DNA from: Anaeromyxobacter_A sp035636195
GTDB taxonomy: Bacteria; Myxococcota; Myxococcia; Myxococcales; Anaeromyxobacteraceae
NCBI GenBank assembly: GCA_035636195.1
Contig: DASPZP010000047.1
Span: 1 to 64,000, forward strand
Length of the DNA: 64,000 nucleotides
Direction: 5' to 3'
Below the pieces are notes generated by a model, which worked only from the letters and a program-made list of their open reading frames with translations, was not told the DNA's origin and made no database searches. Positions 17,668 to 26,076 of the stretch are shown here, piece after piece. Each line of letters starts with the position of its first letter. Position 1 is the stretch's first letter. The position numbers were made by a program, and so were the translations under genes.

Positions 17668-18771
17668 CTACTTGGCCTTGCTCGCGGTGGAGAGCGTCTT
17701 GTTCACGTAGGTCTTCGTCTCGTGGCAGGTCTTGGTGCACGTGCCACCGGTCGGGGTCTTCGTGTAGTTGATCTTGAGGACCCAGCCGGCCGTGCCGTAC
17801 GGCACGCCCTCGCGGATGCGGTGCGGCTGCTTGGCGGCGTGGACCTCGTGGCAGGCGCGGCAGGTGCGACCGCGGTCCGTGTTGTGGACGTGGACGTAGT
17901 GCAGGTTGCGCGAGCCGTCGCGGAAGTTGGTGAGGGTGGTGGTCTGCTCGGCGCTCACCACCTTGTCGTTGTGGCAGCGGTAGCAGAGCGCGTAGGTGGT
18001 GAGGTCGTAAGGCGCGTAGAACTGCGGCGGGTACTCGGCCACCAGCAGGCGGAAGTTGTCGCCGCCGTGGGTCTTGTGGCAGGCGGAGCAGTCCTTGGCG
18101 GCCACCGGCTTGTGCCAGACGGGGTTCTCGGCGAGGAGCTTGGGGTAGTTCGTCAGCACGACGCCGTTCCAGTCCTTCATGTCGTCGACGGCGTGACAGC
18201 CGACGCACTGGTCGAAGGGCAGCGCGGTGAGGAGCTTCTCGATGTTGGCGCCGTGCGGGTTGTGGCAGTTGGCGCACTTCCGCTTGGTCGTCATGGAGCC
18301 GTGCTTCACCTTGGCGTTCTCGGCGATGGCGCGGATGTTCTTGTGGCAGTCGAAGCACTGCGCCGTCTGCTCCTCGTGGAGGAGCTTCTTCTCCAGGGAG
18401 TTGTGCGGGTTGTGGCAGTTGACGCAGGCCACCTGAGACGGCGGATGCTTGTAGGCGCGCGCCATGATCGCCACGAACTCCTCGTGGCACGAGTAGCAGA
18501 GCGTGTTCCCGGCCTTCTTCACCGGGCCGGGATCCTTCTTGTCGTTCGACTTGTGGCAGAAGCCACAGTCACCGGCGGCGAAGGGCGCCATGGTGCTGGC
18601 CGCCTTGACCCCCTCGGGCAGCGGCTTGTTGTTCACCTTGCGCGTCGTCGGGTACTTGTACTGACGCCCCGCTGCCCCGGGTGCGCCTGGCGCCGCCTGA
18701 GCGAGCGTGGCGGTGGGTCCGAGGAGTGCGCCCAGCGCCACGACGAGTGTGAAGCACTTCAGCGAGCTCAT
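17668..18771 (-). CDS. Decaheme c-type cytochrome
   Basis: A 367-residue exported cytochrome. The start used has GGAG eight bases upstream and gives a signal peptide (MSSLKCFTLVVALGALLGP). Nine CxxCH sites are visible (CGFCH, CYSCH, CVNCH, CFDCH, CANCH, CVGCH, CSACH, CYRCH, CRACH) plus one CX3CH (CTKTCH) near the C-terminus. Several occur as doubled NCHNPH-type modules, as in NrfB/DmsE-like electron-transfer cytochromes. The first three-heme segment is closely similar to the triheme protein encoded upstream. It is expected to be periplasmic or outer-membrane associated; its partners are unknown. Confidence 0.92.
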   Translation of the reverse strand: MSSLKCFTLVVALGALLGPTATLAQAAPGAPGAAGRQYKYPTTRKVNNKPLPEGVKAASTMAPFAAGDCGFCHKSNDKKDPGPVKKAGNTLCYSCHEEFVAIMARAYKHPPSQVACVNCHNPHNSLEKKLLHEEQTAQCFDCHKNIRAIAENAKVKHGSMTTKRKCANCHNPHGANIEKLLTALPFDQCVGCHAVDDMKDWNGVVLTNYPKLLAENPVWHKPVAAKDCSACHKTHGGDNFRLLVAEYPPQFYAPYDLTTYALCYRCHNDKVVSAEQTTTLTNFRDGSRNLHYVHVHNTDRGRTCRACHEVHAAKQPHRIREGVPYGTAGWVLKINYTKTPTGGTCTKTCHETKTYVNKTLSTASKAK

Positions 18772-19017
18772 GCGATCGACTCCGCCAGGGGCCCCGAGAT
18801 AGGGCCGTTTTTCGCCAGACGCGCGCGACGTCTTCGTCATCTGCGGTCCATGATCAGACATGACCGATCACGCTTTCCTTGATCACCATCATTGCACGGC
18901 ATTGAGCGAGGCCACGTACCGCCATTCACGGACAGCGCACGCCGCGCCGGAGCGCCGCACGTGTCCGCCGCGCCCCGTGGAGCGGCGGCTGACCCGGTGG
19001 GCGGAGGTGCGTACATG

Positions 19018-19356
19018 TCATCGCGTGAGGAGCTTCTTCTTCTTCGCGTTGTGTGGGGAGTGGCAGATGAGACAGGGGTCCGACGGCGACGGGTGGCCCT
19101 TCATCGGCTTGGCGTAGTCGTCGTGGCAATCGAAGCACAGCGCGTTCGTCTTCTTCACCACCGGTCCAGGCTGGCCGCCGCTGCCCTTGCCCTTGTGGCA
19201 CGCCTCGCAGACGCCCATCTCGAAGGGGCCGTGCGTCGACAGCGCCTTCCCCGGCGGCAGGGGCGCGAGCGGCCCGGCGGCGGCGGCCCGTGCGCCGCCA
19301 GCGCCGAGCGCGGCTGTCGCCATCACTAAGAGTGCAATTCGACTCTTCCCGAACAT
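19018..19356 (-). CDS. Triheme c-type cytochrome
   Basis: A 112-residue protein with a signal peptide (MFGKSRIALLVMATAALGAG) and three heme sites: CEACH, CFDCH and CLICH. Its spacing and flanking residues (GPVVKKTNALCFDCH, CHSPHNAKKKKLL) mirror the first three hemes of the decaheme protein encoded 247 bp downstream, indicating duplication of a three-heme module. The chosen ATG has GGGGGA upstream. An ATG four codons earlier is also possible. It is divergent from ftsQ. Confidence 0.88.
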   Translation of the reverse strand: MFGKSRIALLVMATAALGAGGARAAAAGPLAPLPPGKALSTHGPFEMGVCEACHKGKGSGGQPGPVVKKTNALCFDCHDDYAKPMKGHPSPSDPCLICHSPHNAKKKKLLTR

Positions 19357-19672
19357 GCGATCCCCCATCGACCCGCCGTCGCAGCCTGTCATGCTCTCAC
19401 CACCGGCCCAAGAAAAGCGCGCCGCGCTCTCGCGGCTCGTTCCCACCCCTGCGTCCACCCGCGCACACCGCCTCCGTCGCGCCCGTCTGCGGCGCGGCTG
19501 CCGGTCGCCGATGCATGGGGCGCGCCCGGCCCCCCCACGGGCTCGCCCACATCGACGCCCAGGAACTTGCAAAGTGGGATCGATCGGGCATGCTGCATCG
19601 TCGGGCGATAGCGGCTGGAAGCGGCGGCCGGGCTGCGGGGCGGTTCTCGGGCGGCGGGATGGGGAGCGGCGC
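19357..19672. other. Divergent intergenic region, triheme cytochrome / ftsQ
   Basis: A 316-bp stretch with no convincing gene. It should hold the promoters for the leftward cytochrome set and for ftsQ-ftsA-ftsZ, which is cut off from the upstream dcw promoter by the inserted genes. No strong -35/-10 pair is evident by eye. A possible TTGCAA element in the second half lacks a good -10. Confidence 0.5.
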
Positions 19673-20518
19673 GTGGCGGGCGGGCGTAACCGCAGGCGGG
19701 TGGATCGGGGGGCGGAGGCGGAGGCGGGCGGCCCTCGCCGGTCCGTTCGCGCGCTCACGCTCCTGGCCGGCCTGGCGCTCCTCGCCGGCCTCGCGGCGCT
19801 CGCGCCGCGGGCGCTCGTGGCCCTTCGAGGCGCCCAGGCCCTCCGCATCCGCACGATCCGCTTCGAGGGGCTGGAGCGCGCCACCGCCGACGAGCTCCTG
19901 GCGCTCTCGCCGGTGAAGCCGGGCGACCACCTCCTCGCGGCCGACGTGGACGCCATGACCCAGGCGCTCGCGCGGCACCCCTGGCTGCGCCAGGTCGAGG
20001 TCCACCGCTGCTGGCCTCCAGCGCTGACGGTGCGCGTCCGGGAGCGGCGGGCGGCCGCGCTCGTGGAGCTGTCCGGCCTGTACCTGGTGGACGAGGCGGG
20101 CGAGGTGTTCAAGCGCGCCGCGCCGGGCGACGGCCTCGACCTGCCGCTCGTGACCGGGCTCGGCCGCGCCGAGTACGTGCAGCGGCGGGCGTCGTTCGAG
20201 GCGCGGTTGCAAGGCGCGCTGGCCCTCTTGCGGGCGTGGCGCGCCGGCCGCGGCGAGGCGCTGGGCCGGCTGTCGGAGATCCACGTCGAGGCCGACGGGG
20301 CGACGATCTACGTGGGCGACGAGGGCACCCAGGTCCGGCTCGGAACGGGCGACCTGCAGGAGGAGCTCTCGCGACTCGCACAGGTGCTCTCGGCGCTCCG
20401 CGCCGAGGGAAAGAAGGCGGACGTGCTCCACCTCGACAACCGGATCCACCCGTCCTGGGTGACCGTCCGGCTGGCGGGTGTCACTCCGCCGGCCGTGAAG
20501 GTGGTGGGCGGGCCCTAG
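19673..20518 (+). CDS. ftsQ: Cell division protein FtsQ
   Basis: Bitopic divisome scaffold. From the GTG at 19673 (GGGGAG six bases upstream) it has 281 residues: an Arg-rich cytoplasmic tail, one membrane helix (~27-48), a POTRA domain (IRTIRFEGLERATADELLAL to HPWLRQVEVHRCWP) and the FtsQ beta domain with LYLVDEAGEVFKR and HLDNRIHPSWVTVRL. A second GTG at 19700 is an alternative start. It begins the ftsQAZ end of the dcw cluster, separated from ddl by 3.7 kb. Confidence 0.93.
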   Translation: MAGGRNRRRVDRGAEAEAGGPRRSVRALTLLAGLALLAGLAALAPRALVALRGAQALRIRTIRFEGLERATADELLALSPVKPGDHLLAADVDAMTQALARHPWLRQVEVHRCWPPALTVRVRERRAAALVELSGLYLVDEAGEVFKRAAPGDGLDLPLVTGLGRAEYVQRRASFEARLQGALALLRAWRAGRGEALGRLSEIHVEADGATIYVGDEGTQVRLGTGDLQEELSRLAQVLSALRAEGKKADVLHLDNRIHPSWVTVRLAGVTPPAVKVVGGP

Positions 20519-20572
20519 CGGGCCCCAAGGTGGGACGAAGCGCGACTGCGCCAACTCGTCCGGAGGTGGTTC

Positions 20573-21802
20573 ATGGCGAAGAGCGGAGACATCCTGGTCG
20601 GCCTCGACATCGGCACGACCAAGATCTGCGCCATCGTCGGTGAGATGACCGACGACGGCATCGACATCATCGGGATCGGATCGCACCCGTCGAAAGGGCT
20701 CAGGAAAGGGGTGGTGGTCAACATCGACGCCACGGTCGCCTCGATCAAGCGCGCCATCGAGGAGGCCGAGCACATGGGCGGCTGCGAGATCTCGACCGTG
20801 TACACCGGGATCGCCGGGGGACACATCAAGGCCTTCAGCTCGCACGGCGTGGTGGCGGTGAAGGACAAGGAGGTGCGCCAGAGCGACGTCGACCGCGTCA
20901 TCGACCAGGCCAAGGCGGTCGCCATCCCGCTCGACCGGGAGGTCATCCACGTCCTGCCGCAGGAGTTCATCGTCGACGACCAGGACGGGATCAAGGAGCC
21001 GGTCGGGATGAGCGGCGTGCGGCTGGAGGCGAAGGCGCTGATCGTCACGGGCGCCGTCTCGTCCGCCCAGAACATCATCAAGTGCTCGCAGCGGACCGGC
21101 CTCAACGTGGCCGACATCGTGTTGCAGCCGCTCGCCTCCTCGCTGGCGGTGCTCTCCGAGGACGAGAAGGAGCTCGGGGTCTGCCTGGTCGACGTCGGCG
21201 GCGGCACGACCGACATCGCCATCTTCTCGAACGGCTCCATCGCCCACACCGCCGTGCTGGCGCTGGGCGGCAACCACCTCACGAACGACGTGGCGGTGGG
21301 CCTGCGCACGCCCACCCACGAGGCGGAGCGGATCAAGAAGCAGCACGGCTGCGCGATGGCCTCGATGGTCGACAAGGAGGAGACCATCGAGGTGCCGAGC
21401 GTGGGCGGCGGCCAGCCGCGCGTCCTCTCCCGCCACATCTTGGCCGAGATCATCGAGCCGCGGGTGGAGGAGATCTTCATGCTCGTCCAGCACGAGATCC
21501 AGAAGTGCGGGATGGAGGAGCTGCTCGCCTCGGGTGTGGTCATCACCGGCGGCTCGACGCTGCTCGCCGGCATGACGGAGATGGCGGAGGAGGTGCTCGG
21601 AATGCCGGTCCGGCGCGGGGTGCCGCGCGGCATCGGCGGCCTGGTGGACGTCGTGAAGGGTCCCCAGTTCGCCACCGCCGTCGGCCTCGTGATCTATGGT
21701 GCGAAGCAGGTGGAGGCGAGCCCACACTTCAAGATCCGGGACGAGAACGTCTACCGCAAGGTGCGGAACCGGATGCAGAAGTGGCTCGGAGAGATCTTCT
21801 GA
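20573..21802 (+). CDS. ftsA: Cell division protein FtsA
   Basis: Actin-like protein that anchors FtsZ to the membrane. The 409 residues contain the phosphate-binding loops GLDIGTTKICAIVGE and CLVDVGGGTTDIAIFSNG, the SHS2/1C subdomain, and GVVITGGSTLLAGM. The final residues (RKVRNRMQKWLGEIF) form the amphipathic membrane-targeting helix. GGAGGTGGTTC lies before the ATG. ftsZ starts 29 bp downstream. Confidence 0.97.
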   Translation: MAKSGDILVGLDIGTTKICAIVGEMTDDGIDIIGIGSHPSKGLRKGVVVNIDATVASIKRAIEEAEHMGGCEISTVYTGIAGGHIKAFSSHGVVAVKDKEVRQSDVDRVIDQAKAVAIPLDREVIHVLPQEFIVDDQDGIKEPVGMSGVRLEAKALIVTGAVSSAQNIIKCSQRTGLNVADIVLQPLASSLAVLSEDEKELGVCLVDVGGGTTDIAIFSNGSIAHTAVLALGGNHLTNDVAVGLRTPTHEAERIKKQHGCAMASMVDKEETIEVPSVGGGQPRVLSRHILAEIIEPRVEEIFMLVQHEIQKCGMEELLASGVVITGGSTLLAGMTEMAEEVLGMPVRRGVPRGIGGLVDVVKGPQFATAVGLVIYGAKQVEASPHFKIRDENVYRKVRNRMQKWLGEIF

Positions 21803-21831
21803 GCGCGCGCGGACGGGAAAGGGACCAGGAC

Positions 21832-23091
21832 ATGATCGAGCTCAACGACAGGAACGAGCCAGGCGCGCGGATCAAGGTCATCGGCGTCGGCGGCGGCGGC
21901 GGCAACGCGATCAACACGATGGTGGCGGGGCGCCTGGAGGGGGTGGAGTTCATCGCCGCCAACACCGACGTCCAGGCGCTGGCGGCCAACAAGGCGCAGG
22001 TGAAGCTCCAGATCGGCAAGGCGGCCAGCCGCGGCCTCGGCGCCGGCGCCAACCCCGATCGCGGTCGCGAGGCGGCCCTGGAGGCGCGCGAGGCCCTCGC
22101 CGAGGCGCTCGCCGGCGCCGACATGGTGTTCGTCACCGCCGGCATGGGCGGCGGCACCGGCACGGGCGGCGCGCCCATCGTCGCCGACGTGGCGAAGCAG
22201 TCCGGCGCGCTCACCGTCGGCGTGGTGACGAAGCCCTTCCTGTTCGAGGGGAACCGCCGCCGCAAGCAGGCCGAGCAGGGCCTCGCCGAGCTGAAGGCGG
22301 CCGTCGACACCCTCATCGTCATCCCGAACCAGCGCCTGCTCTCGGTGGCCGGCGAGAACGTGAGCCTGGCCGACGCGTTCAAGCGCGCCGACGAGGTGCT
22401 CCTGCACGCCGTGCAGGGCATCAGCGACATCATCACCGTCCACGGCCTCGTCAACGTCGACTTCGCCGACGTGCGCACCATCATGAGCGAGCAGGGCATG
22501 GCGCTCATGGGCACGGGCCGCGCCTCGGGTGACCGTCGGGCCATCGAGGCGATGCAGGCGGCCATCAGCTCGCCGCTCCTCGAGGACGTCTCGCTCGACG
22601 GCGCGATGGGCCTGCTCGTCAACATCACCGGCGGCCCCTCGCTCACCCTCCATGAGGTGAACGAGGCGGTCACCATGGCGCAGACGGCGGCCGACCCGGA
22701 GGCGAACATCATCTTCGGGTCGGTGGTGGACGAGCGGATGGGCGACGAGGTGAAGATCACCGTCATCGCGACCGGCTTCGCGCCCCCCGAGCCGCCCACC
22801 ATCCGGCTGCGCAACCAGGTGCAGGTCCCGGCCAGCGCGCCGGTCCGGCTCTCGACCCCGGTGGTCGCCTCGCCATCGCCGGCCATCTGCAACGCCGGCC
22901 CGGTTCCGGTGGAGCTGCCGAAGCGCGAGACGGTCAGGGTCGGCGTCTCGGCCGGCGCCGTGCCGCCCCGCCCGCCTCCCCTCCCCAACACGCGCGGCCG
23001 GCTCGGCGGCGAGGCCTTCAAGCCAGGAGACGAGGACCAGTACGACATCCCCGCGTTCCTGCGCCTCCGCAACCAGAACGTCAACGAGTAG
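21832..23091 (+). CDS. ftsZ: Cell division protein FtsZ
   Basis: Tubulin-like GTPase that forms the Z ring. The 419-residue protein has IKVIGVGGGGGNAINTM, NTDVQAL, the tubulin signature GMGGGTGTGGAPIVADVAK and the T7 loop region NVDFADVRTIMSEQGMALMG. A Pro-rich linker (~315-395) leads to the C-terminal peptide DQYDIPAFLRLRNQ, which binds FtsA and other partners. It ends the dcw cluster and is followed by a paired hairpin repeat that may serve as the transcription boundary. Confidence 0.98.
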   Translation: MIELNDRNEPGARIKVIGVGGGGGNAINTMVAGRLEGVEFIAANTDVQALAANKAQVKLQIGKAASRGLGAGANPDRGREAALEAREALAEALAGADMVFVTAGMGGGTGTGGAPIVADVAKQSGALTVGVVTKPFLFEGNRRRKQAEQGLAELKAAVDTLIVIPNQRLLSVAGENVSLADAFKRADEVLLHAVQGISDIITVHGLVNVDFADVRTIMSEQGMALMGTGRASGDRRAIEAMQAAISSPLLEDVSLDGAMGLLVNITGGPSLTLHEVNEAVTMAQTAADPEANIIFGSVVDERMGDEVKITVIATGFAPPEPPTIRLRNQVQVPASAPVRLSTPVVASPSPAICNAGPVPVELPKRETVRVGVSAGAVPPRPPPLPNTRGRLGGEAFKPGDEDQYDIPAFLRLRNQNVNE

Positions 23092-23096
23092 GCTGG

Positions 23097-23172
23097 CGGC
23101 GGGGGACAAGCCCCCGCCCTACGCATGCCCCAAACGTAGGGCGGGGGTTCATCCAGGGTTCATCCCCCGCCG
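23097..23172. repeat. Paired inverted repeat downstream of ftsZ
   Basis: A cttgt-type unit (minus orientation, 23097-23122) faces a ttcat-type unit (plus orientation, 23136-23172), with their GTAGGG ends inward. The right unit carries an 11-bp tandem duplication (GGGTTCATCC at 23145 and 23156). The element sits between convergent ftsZ and the phosphatase gene and is a candidate bidirectional terminator. Confidence 0.9.
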
Positions 23173-23181
23173 AAGGCCGCC

Positions 23182-23889
23182 CTACCTCCATTCCTTCGCC
23201 CGCGCCTCCTCCAGGCGCGCGCGGAACTCCGCGCGGGCGAGGAACGCCTCGGCCAGGGCGACCCCGAGCTTTCGCCCCGCCTCGACATCGCTCGGCCAGT
23301 GCACCCCGGCTCGCACCCGGTCGAACCCGATCTGCCTCCCGCGCTCGGCGAGCTGCGGCGCGCGCTCCGGCGCGAGCTCGGCGAGGAGCCGCGCGTAGAG
23401 CGCGCCGCGGGTGGCGTGCCCGCTCGGGAAGGCCGCGCTCTGCTCCTTCGCCACCGCCGGCGCGACGCGCGCGTCCGCGGCGTAGGGGCGTGGCCGATCG
23501 CAGTGAGCCTTGAGCGGCCCGTACACCTCGCGCGCCCGGCGCTCGGCATCGGCGAGCAGCGCGCGGGTGAGCGGCCGGCGCGCGGCGTCGAGCGGCCCGC
23601 CGGCCTCGCTGGCCAGCGCCTCCGGTCCGAGCTCGACCTCGGAGGCGGCGCGGCGGACCTCGTCGGCCGTCCGCGCCTCCTGCACCCACAGCAGCACGGC
23701 GAGGTCGTCGCGCCAGCCGGGCGAGCCCGCCACCGGACAGGGGCCGGTGAGCGCCCACACGTCGATGCCTGCGTTCGCGCCAGCCGCCGCCACGAAGGAG
23801 GCCGGCACGTCCTGACGGGGCGACGGCGTCGAATGCGGCGAGGCCGCGGCGCAGCCGGCGAGGAGCGTGGCGAGAGCGAGGGCGCGCAT
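23182..23889 (-). CDS. Class A acid phosphatase-like PAP2 lipoprotein
   Basis: A 235-residue protein of the PAP2/class A non-specific acid phosphatase type. The three phosphatase motifs are visible: KAHCDRPRPY (~131-140), the central FPSGHATRGALYA (~158-170) and GFDRVRAGVHWPSDVEAG (~193-210), with the expected catalytic His residues. The N-terminus has a lipobox (LLAGC), predicting a lipid-anchored periplasmic enzyme that releases phosphate from organic monoesters. The ribosome binding site is weak. It converges on ftsZ and has no obvious partner gene. Confidence 0.85.
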   Translation of the reverse strand: MRALALATLLAGCAAASPHSTPSPRQDVPASFVAAAGANAGIDVWALTGPCPVAGSPGWRDDLAVLLWVQEARTADEVRRAASEVELGPEALASEAGGPLDAARRPLTRALLADAERRAREVYGPLKAHCDRPRPYAADARVAPAVAKEQSAAFPSGHATRGALYARLLAELAPERAPQLAERGRQIGFDRVRAGVHWPSDVEAGRKLGVALAEAFLARAEFRARLEEARAKEWR

Positions 23890-23955
23890 GGCCGGCGATT
23901 CTGCTCGCCAGCGTCCCGCGCGCCAAGCGCCGGGCGAGGGCGGCGCGCCAGGCCG

Positions 23956-24390
23956 TTACTGGAGGGCCGGAGGCTCGGTCTCTTCGCCCGCCAGCCGCTC
24001 GCGCGCGGCGTGGAAACGCGCCACGTCCCCGAGCGAGACGACCCCGAGCAGCCCGCGGGTCCCCACCACGGGGAGGTGGCGCACGCGCCGGCGGCGCAGC
24101 AGGAGCTCCACCTCACCGACGGTAGCGTGGAGCGATACGGTGGGGACGTCCTGGCGCATCACGTCCGCCACGCGGGTCCAGGCCGGATCGAGCCCAGCCG
24201 CCACGACCCGCGTAGCGACGTCCCGCTCGGTGAAGAGGCCCACGACGGCGCTCCCTTCCACCACCACCAGCGCACCCACCCGCCGCTCGGCGAGGAGCTG
24301 GCACGCCTCGGCGACGGTCGCGCTGGCGGGGCAGGTGTAGACGACCGCGCTGTTCTTCATGGCGAGGAGGTCGCGAGCGGTGGCGGTCAT
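23956..24390 (-). CDS. Twin CBS-domain protein
   Basis: A 144-residue cytoplasmic protein made almost entirely of two CBS domains (~10-65 and ~78-130), recognisable from VVVEGSAVVGLFTERDVATRVV and HLPVVGTRGLLGVVSLGDVARF. Stand-alone CBS pairs bind adenine nucleotides and often regulate other proteins. The start chosen (MTATARDLLAMKNS) gives normal family length; an upstream ATG at 24540 would add 50 unlikely residues. No partner is evident. Confidence 0.85.
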   Translation of the reverse strand: MTATARDLLAMKNSAVVYTCPASATVAEACQLLAERRVGALVVVEGSAVVGLFTERDVATRVVAAGLDPAWTRVADVMRQDVPTVSLHATVGEVELLLRRRRVRHLPVVGTRGLLGVVSLGDVARFHAARERLAGEETEPPALQ

Positions 24391-24575
24391 GTCGGTCCCG
24401 GCGCCGGGAGGATTCCCCGGCCGCGATGTGGAGGCTGCTCCGGCGATCGATGGCCGCCATAACGGATGCAGCAGCAGCTCGTCCGCAAAAGCAGACGCCC
24501 CTGCTTCTAGCGCGGCGGCACGGGCGGGGCAAGGGACCACGGCCGGACCCGGGAGTTTTCCTGTAGAAGGTCGAG

Positions 24576-24671
24576 GTGCGGCAACGGCTGGCAGGCGCGG
24601 CGGCAGCGGCGATGGGCATCCTCCTCGCGGCAGCGGCGCTCGTCTTCGCGCTGGCGCGGAGCCGCGGGTGA
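24576..24671 (+). CDS. 31-residue single-helix membrane peptide coupled to the flavocytochrome gene
   Basis: A short reading frame from a GTG with AAGG six bases upstream encodes 31 residues. A basic start (MRQRLAG) is followed by one hydrophobic helix (MGILLAAAALVFALA) and a basic end (RSRG). Its TGA overlaps the GTG of the ferric-reductase-like gene (GTGA), the coupling arrangement used across this genome. No family is recognised. It could be a small subunit or stabiliser of the flavocytochrome. Confidence 0.5.
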   Translation: MRQRLAGAAAAAMGILLAAAALVFALARSRG

Positions 24672-26002
24672 TCCGGGCGGCGCCCCGCGACGTCGCGCGC
24701 TCGGTGCTGTGGCTGGCGCTCTACGCGCTGCTCGCGCTGCAGCCCCTCCTCATCCTGCTCGCCGCGCCATCGGCGGGCCGCGGGGGCTTCGGACGTGAGC
24801 TCTCCTCGGCCCTCGGCTTCCTCGCCCTGTCGACCATGACGATGCAGTTCGCCCTCACGGCGCGCTTCAGCTGGCTCGCGCCGCCGTTCGGGACGGACCT
24901 CGTCTACGCCTTCCACCGCTCCATCACGTGGGTGTCGCTCGCGCTCGTGCTCGCCCACCCGCTGGCGCTCCTCGGCGCCGACGCCCCGGAGGCCCTCGGC
25001 TGGCTCGGCGTCGCCGGCGCGCCGGCCTCGATCGCGGCCGGAGTGCTCGCGCTCTACGCGCTGGTCGCGCTCCTCGTGAGCTCGGCCTTCCGCCGCGCGC
25101 TCCACCTGGCGTACGAGCCGTGGCGCGTCGTGCATGGCCTCCTCGCCGCGGCGGCGCTGGCGCTGGGCGTCTTCCACGCGCTCGCCGCGGACCGGCTGCT
25201 GGCGCGGCCGGTGGAGCGCTGGGCCTGGATCGCCTGGACCGGCGCCTGGGGCTTCCTCCTCGTTCGCGTCCGGCTCCTGAAGCCGCTCAAGCTCCTGCGC
25301 CGGCCGTGGAGGGTGCGCGAGGTCCGCCCGGAGGGCGGCCGCGTGACGACGCTGGTGCTCGAGCCCGACGGGCACCCCGGCGTCCGCTTCCGCGCCGGCC
25401 AGTTCGCCTGGCTCACGCTCTTCGGCTCGCCCTTCTTCGCCCGCGAGCACCCGTTCTCGTTCTCCGGCAGCTCGCAAGCGGCGCCGCGGCTCGAGGTGTC
25501 CATCAAGGTGGCCGGCGACTTCACGGAGCGCGCCCAGCACCTCGCCCCGGGCGCCCGCGCCTACGTCGACGGCCCGTTTGGCAGCATGACGCTCGACGGG
25601 TTCCCCGACGCCGACGGCTACCTGCTCGTGGCGGGAGGCATCGGCATCGCGCCCTGCCTCTCCATCCTGCGCACGCTCGCCGATCGCGGCGATCGGCGGC
25701 GGCACGTGCTCGTGTACGGGACGGCGGCCTGGGAGGCGACGCCGTTCCGCGACGCGCTGCTCGAGCTGAAGGCCCGCCTCCACCTCGAGGTGGTGCACGT
25801 GCTGGAGCACCCGCCCGCCGGCTGGCACGGGGAGACGGGCGTCGTGAGCGAGGAGCTCCTCGGCCGCCACCTGCCGAGCGACCTGCGCGTCACCTGTTTC
25901 GTCTGCGGCCCGCCGCGCATGATGGACGCGGTGGAGCGCGCGCTGGTGCGCCTCGGCGTGCCGGTGGGGGACGTGCACTCGGAGCGGTTCGATCTGGTGT
26001 GA
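24668..26002 (+). CDS. Ferric reductase-like transmembrane flavocytochrome
   Basis: A 444-residue membrane oxidoreductase. The N-terminal half (~12-205) has about six helices with the histidines expected for b-type hemes (FHRSITWVSLALVLAHPLALL and VVHGLLAAAALALGVFHALA). The C-terminal half is an FNR-like module with a FAD motif (REHPFSFSGSS), a nucleotide-binding stretch (LLVAGGIGIAPCLSILRTL) and a terminal CGPPRMMDAVE. It should move electrons from cytoplasmic NAD(P)H across the membrane. The acceptor (ferric iron, oxygen or a periplasmic cytochrome) cannot be told. Start GTG overlaps the small peptide gene. Confidence 0.88.
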   Translation: MIRAAPRDVARSVLWLALYALLALQPLLILLAAPSAGRGGFGRELSSALGFLALSTMTMQFALTARFSWLAPPFGTDLVYAFHRSITWVSLALVLAHPLALLGADAPEALGWLGVAGAPASIAAGVLALYALVALLVSSAFRRALHLAYEPWRVVHGLLAAAALALGVFHALAADRLLARPVERWAWIAWTGAWGFLLVRVRLLKPLKLLRRPWRVREVRPEGGRVTTLVLEPDGHPGVRFRAGQFAWLTLFGSPFFAREHPFSFSGSSQAAPRLEVSIKVAGDFTERAQHLAPGARAYVDGPFGSMTLDGFPDADGYLLVAGGIGIAPCLSILRTLADRGDRRRHVLVYGTAAWEATPFRDALLELKARLHLEVVHVLEHPPAGWHGETGVVSEELLGRHLPSDLRVTCFVCGPPRMMDAVERALVRLGVPVGDVHSERFDLV

Positions 26003-26006
26003 AGCT

Positions 26007-26068
26007 CGGCGGGGGACAAGCCCCCGCCCTACACTCACGGACGTAGGGCGGGGGTTCATCCCCCGCCG
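26007..26068. repeat. Paired inverted repeat after the flavocytochrome gene
   Basis: A cttgt-type unit in minus orientation and a ttcat-type unit in plus orientation have their GTAGGG ends inward, separated by about 10 bp. This is the same architecture as the element after ftsZ. It lies between convergent genes. Confidence 0.9.
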
Positions 26069-26076
26069 CTGCGCCG

